DNA of 6,008 nucleotides from Desulfovibrio sp. UBA6121 (GTDB taxonomy: Bacteria; Desulfobacterota; Desulfovibrionia; Desulfovibrionales; Desulfovibrionaceae), in the NCBI GenBank assembly GCA_002422505.1, contig DIVX01000168.1, positions 28,385 through 34,392 of the forward strand. Reading direction: 5' to 3'. Position 1 is the stretch's first letter, and each line of letters opens with the position of its first letter. Positions 4,789 to 6,008 of the stretch are shown piece by piece. The position numbers and the translations under genes are program-made. Under the pieces are notes generated by a model. The model searched no databases, had not been told where the DNA came from, and saw only the letters and a program-made list of their open reading frames with translations.

Positions 4789-5706
4789 TCAGGCGAGGCA
4801 TTTTTGCGAGTTGCGCCGGGCCAGCAGCACGCGGTCCAACCCGGCATAGTCCTTGAGAATCTCACCCTGGTCGAAGCCGGGCGCCGCCCCGGCAAGCAGC
4901 TCAAGAGCCGCCCGCCCCTGGCCGCTGCCAAGTTCGCAGAGCAAGTAACCGCCGGGCCGTAGCGCCCCCGCCGACACAGGGAGCAGCCCGCGCAGGTGCC
5001 ACAGCCCCTGTTCCGCACTTACCAGGGCCGAACGCGGCTCAAAGGCGCGCACCTCCGGCGAGAGCGTCTCGTATTCGTCCTGCGTCACATACGGCGGGTT
5101 CGAAACCAGCAGGTCCAAGGACGACGACGCCAAGGCCAGGCGCGTAAAATCCGCCTGCAGGAAGCCAAGCCGACCGGCCACGCCGTTGGCCTGCGCGTTC
5201 TGCCGGGCAATTGCCAGGGCCGGGGCGCTCAGATCGACCGCAAGGCCGCGCGCGGCCGGAAACACATGGGCCAGGGCCACCGCCAATGCGCCGGAGCCGG
5301 TGCCGAAGTCCGCGAAGCGCAGGGGCGCGTCTTGCGCGAACAGCCGCTGCGCCTCTTCGACGAGCAGCTCCGTTTCCGGCCGGGGGATGAGCACATCCGG
5401 CGTGACGCGAAAATTGAGGCCGAAGAATTCCTTTTCGCCCAGCAGATAGGCCACGGGTTCGCCCTGCCCTCTACGCTCCACCAGGGAGGCGAAGGCGGCA
5501 AGGCCTGTGGCGGCGGGCTGGTCCTTGGCGTGCAGAATGAGTCCCAGGCGCGTGAGGCCAAAGGCGCGTGCGGCAAGCAGTTCGGCGGAAAAGCGTGGTG
5601 CGTCAACGCCCCTGGCCTCCAGCGCGCGCGCGGCGTGCACAATGGCCTCGGCCAGGGTGGCAGGGGTGCCGGGGTCGTTCGGGGCGGCAGGCGGCGAAGC
5701 GCTCAC
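4789..5706 (-). CDS. prmC: Peptide chain release factor N5-glutamine methyltransferase
   Basis: PrmC (HemK) uses S-adenosylmethionine to methylate the Gln of the GGQ motif in release factors 1 and 2, raising termination efficiency in the cytoplasm. The 305-residue chain from the GTG at 5706 has an N-terminal helical domain (about 10-80) that binds the release factor. EPVAYLLGEKEFFG follows at 83-96, IPRPETE at 107-113, the SAM-binding DFGTGSG at 133-139, and the diagnostic SNPPYV at 202-207, whose NPPY holds the target Gln side chain. An EPRSALVS segment follows, as usual in this family. The start is a judgement: the frame is open further upstream into prfA, but GTG at 5704-5706 comes five bases after the prfA stop and has a GAGG just before it, at short spacing. 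ATG at 5787 would lie deep in prfA and is unlikely. It is slightly longer than most PrmC (280-290) through a Pro/Ala-rich N terminus. It directly follows the gene for its substrate, a common and functionally telling arrangement. Confidence 0.95.
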   Translation of the reverse strand: MSASPPAAPNDPGTPATLAEAIVHAARALEARGVDAPRFSAELLAARAFGLTRLGLILHAKDQPAATGLAAFASLVERRGQGEPVAYLLGEKEFFGLNFRVTPDVLIPRPETELLVEEAQRLFAQDAPLRFADFGTGSGALAVALAHVFPAARGLAVDLSAPALAIARQNAQANGVAGRLGFLQADFTRLALASSSLDLLVSNPPYVTQDEYETLSPEVRAFEPRSALVSAEQGLWHLRGLLPVSAGALRPGGYLLCELGSGQGRAALELLAGAAPGFDQGEILKDYAGLDRVLLARRNSQKCLA

Positions 5707-5711
5707 GGTCC

Positions 5712-6008
5712 TCAGGACCCGGAGGCCTGCTGCTTCAAGGCCTCGGTCTGGTAGTGGCTGGTCAAGGCCTGGATCAGATCGCCGCAATCGCCTTCCATCA
5801 CCGAATCCAGCTTGTACAGGGTGAGGTTGATGCGATGGTCCGTCACGCGGCCCTGCGGGAAATTATAGGTGCGGATGCGCTCGGAGCGGTCGCCGGAGCC
5901 CACCTGCGCGCGGCGGATGTCGGTCTCTATGGCCTTGGCCTTCTGCTGTTCCTGGTTCAACAAGCGGGAAAGCAGCACCTTCATGGCCTTGGCCTTGTTC
6001 TTGTGCTG
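5712..6008 (-). CDS. prfA: Peptide chain release factor 1, C-terminal part (partial)
   Basis: Release factor 1 reads UAA and UAG stop codons on the ribosome and triggers peptide release. Only the last 98 residues are inside the window, because the gene runs past base 6008. They begin QHKNKAKAMK, the conserved helix just after the GGQ domain core, and continue with GSGDRSERIRTYNFPQGRVT, DHRINLTLYKLD and VMEGD, which are family hallmarks. The GGQ loop and the PxT anticodon motif lie outside the window and cannot be checked. The QVGSGDRSERIR spacing and the ending match RF1 rather than RF2, and the prmC partner downstream supports this. The stop is TGA at 5712-5714, five bases ahead of the prmC start, so the two genes form one transcription unit with probable translational coupling. 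Confidence 0.96.
   Translation of the reverse strand, partial: QHKNKAKAMKVLLSRLLNQEQQKAKAIETDIRRAQVGSGDRSERIRTYNFPQGRVTDHRINLTLYKLDSVMEGDCGDLIQALTSHYQTEALKQQASGS

Noticed and set aside
4996..5754. Plus-strand open frame opposite prmC
   Set aside because: It is antisense to a clear PrmC with SNPPYV and DFGTGSG; the Arg/Gly/Gln-rich translation is a shadow.

Overview
The window looks like a chromosomal segment from a high-GC, Gram-negative, flagellated bacterium, most likely a deltaproteobacterium of the Desulfovibrio type. LpxC shows it makes lipid A, a FliL-like protein shows a flagellum, and the order prfA-prmC-lpxC with this codon use fits Desulfovibrionaceae as I remember them. The genus is an inference, not a database result. 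Coding density is high, no gap exceeds about 180 bases, and I see no mobile element, CRISPR array or RNA gene.

Layout from left to right. Bases 1-1110 (+) hold the last codons of an unidentified gene, then a FliL-family flagellar membrane protein and a polar 113-residue protein that starts immediately after the fliL stop. This is the end of a motility operon. A divergently transcribed pair follows: a 98-residue single-pass membrane protein with a charged coiled-coil tail (1114-1410, -) and a SLOG/LOG-like Rossmann-fold protein (1591-2151, +). The 180 bases between them carry a good sigma-70-type promoter facing each way. The SLOG-like gene ends in an intrinsic terminator. Next comes a two-gene + strand unit: a membrane-anchored coiled-coil protein resembling DUF2802 (2313-2732) and a 286-residue protein whose N-terminal part recalls FliK-like proteins (2745-3605).

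The right half is a - strand housekeeping block read from the right edge inwards: the C-terminal 98 residues of peptide chain release factor 1 (prfA), then prmC, the methyltransferase that modifies RF1, 5 bases later, then lpxC. An intrinsic terminator-like hairpin lies between prmC and lpxC. A second, strong one with a GCAA tetraloop ends lpxC and stands between it and the convergent 286-residue gene.

How they work together: prfA and prmC form an enzyme-substrate pair in translation termination, and lpxC commits UDP-GlcNAc to lipid A. The + strand genes at the left probably serve flagellar motor function, and the DUF2802-like/FliK-like pair may also belong to motility. The divergent SLOG/membrane-protein pair has no known pathway and is the least explained part of the window. 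I did not find convincing evidence of an entirely new system.
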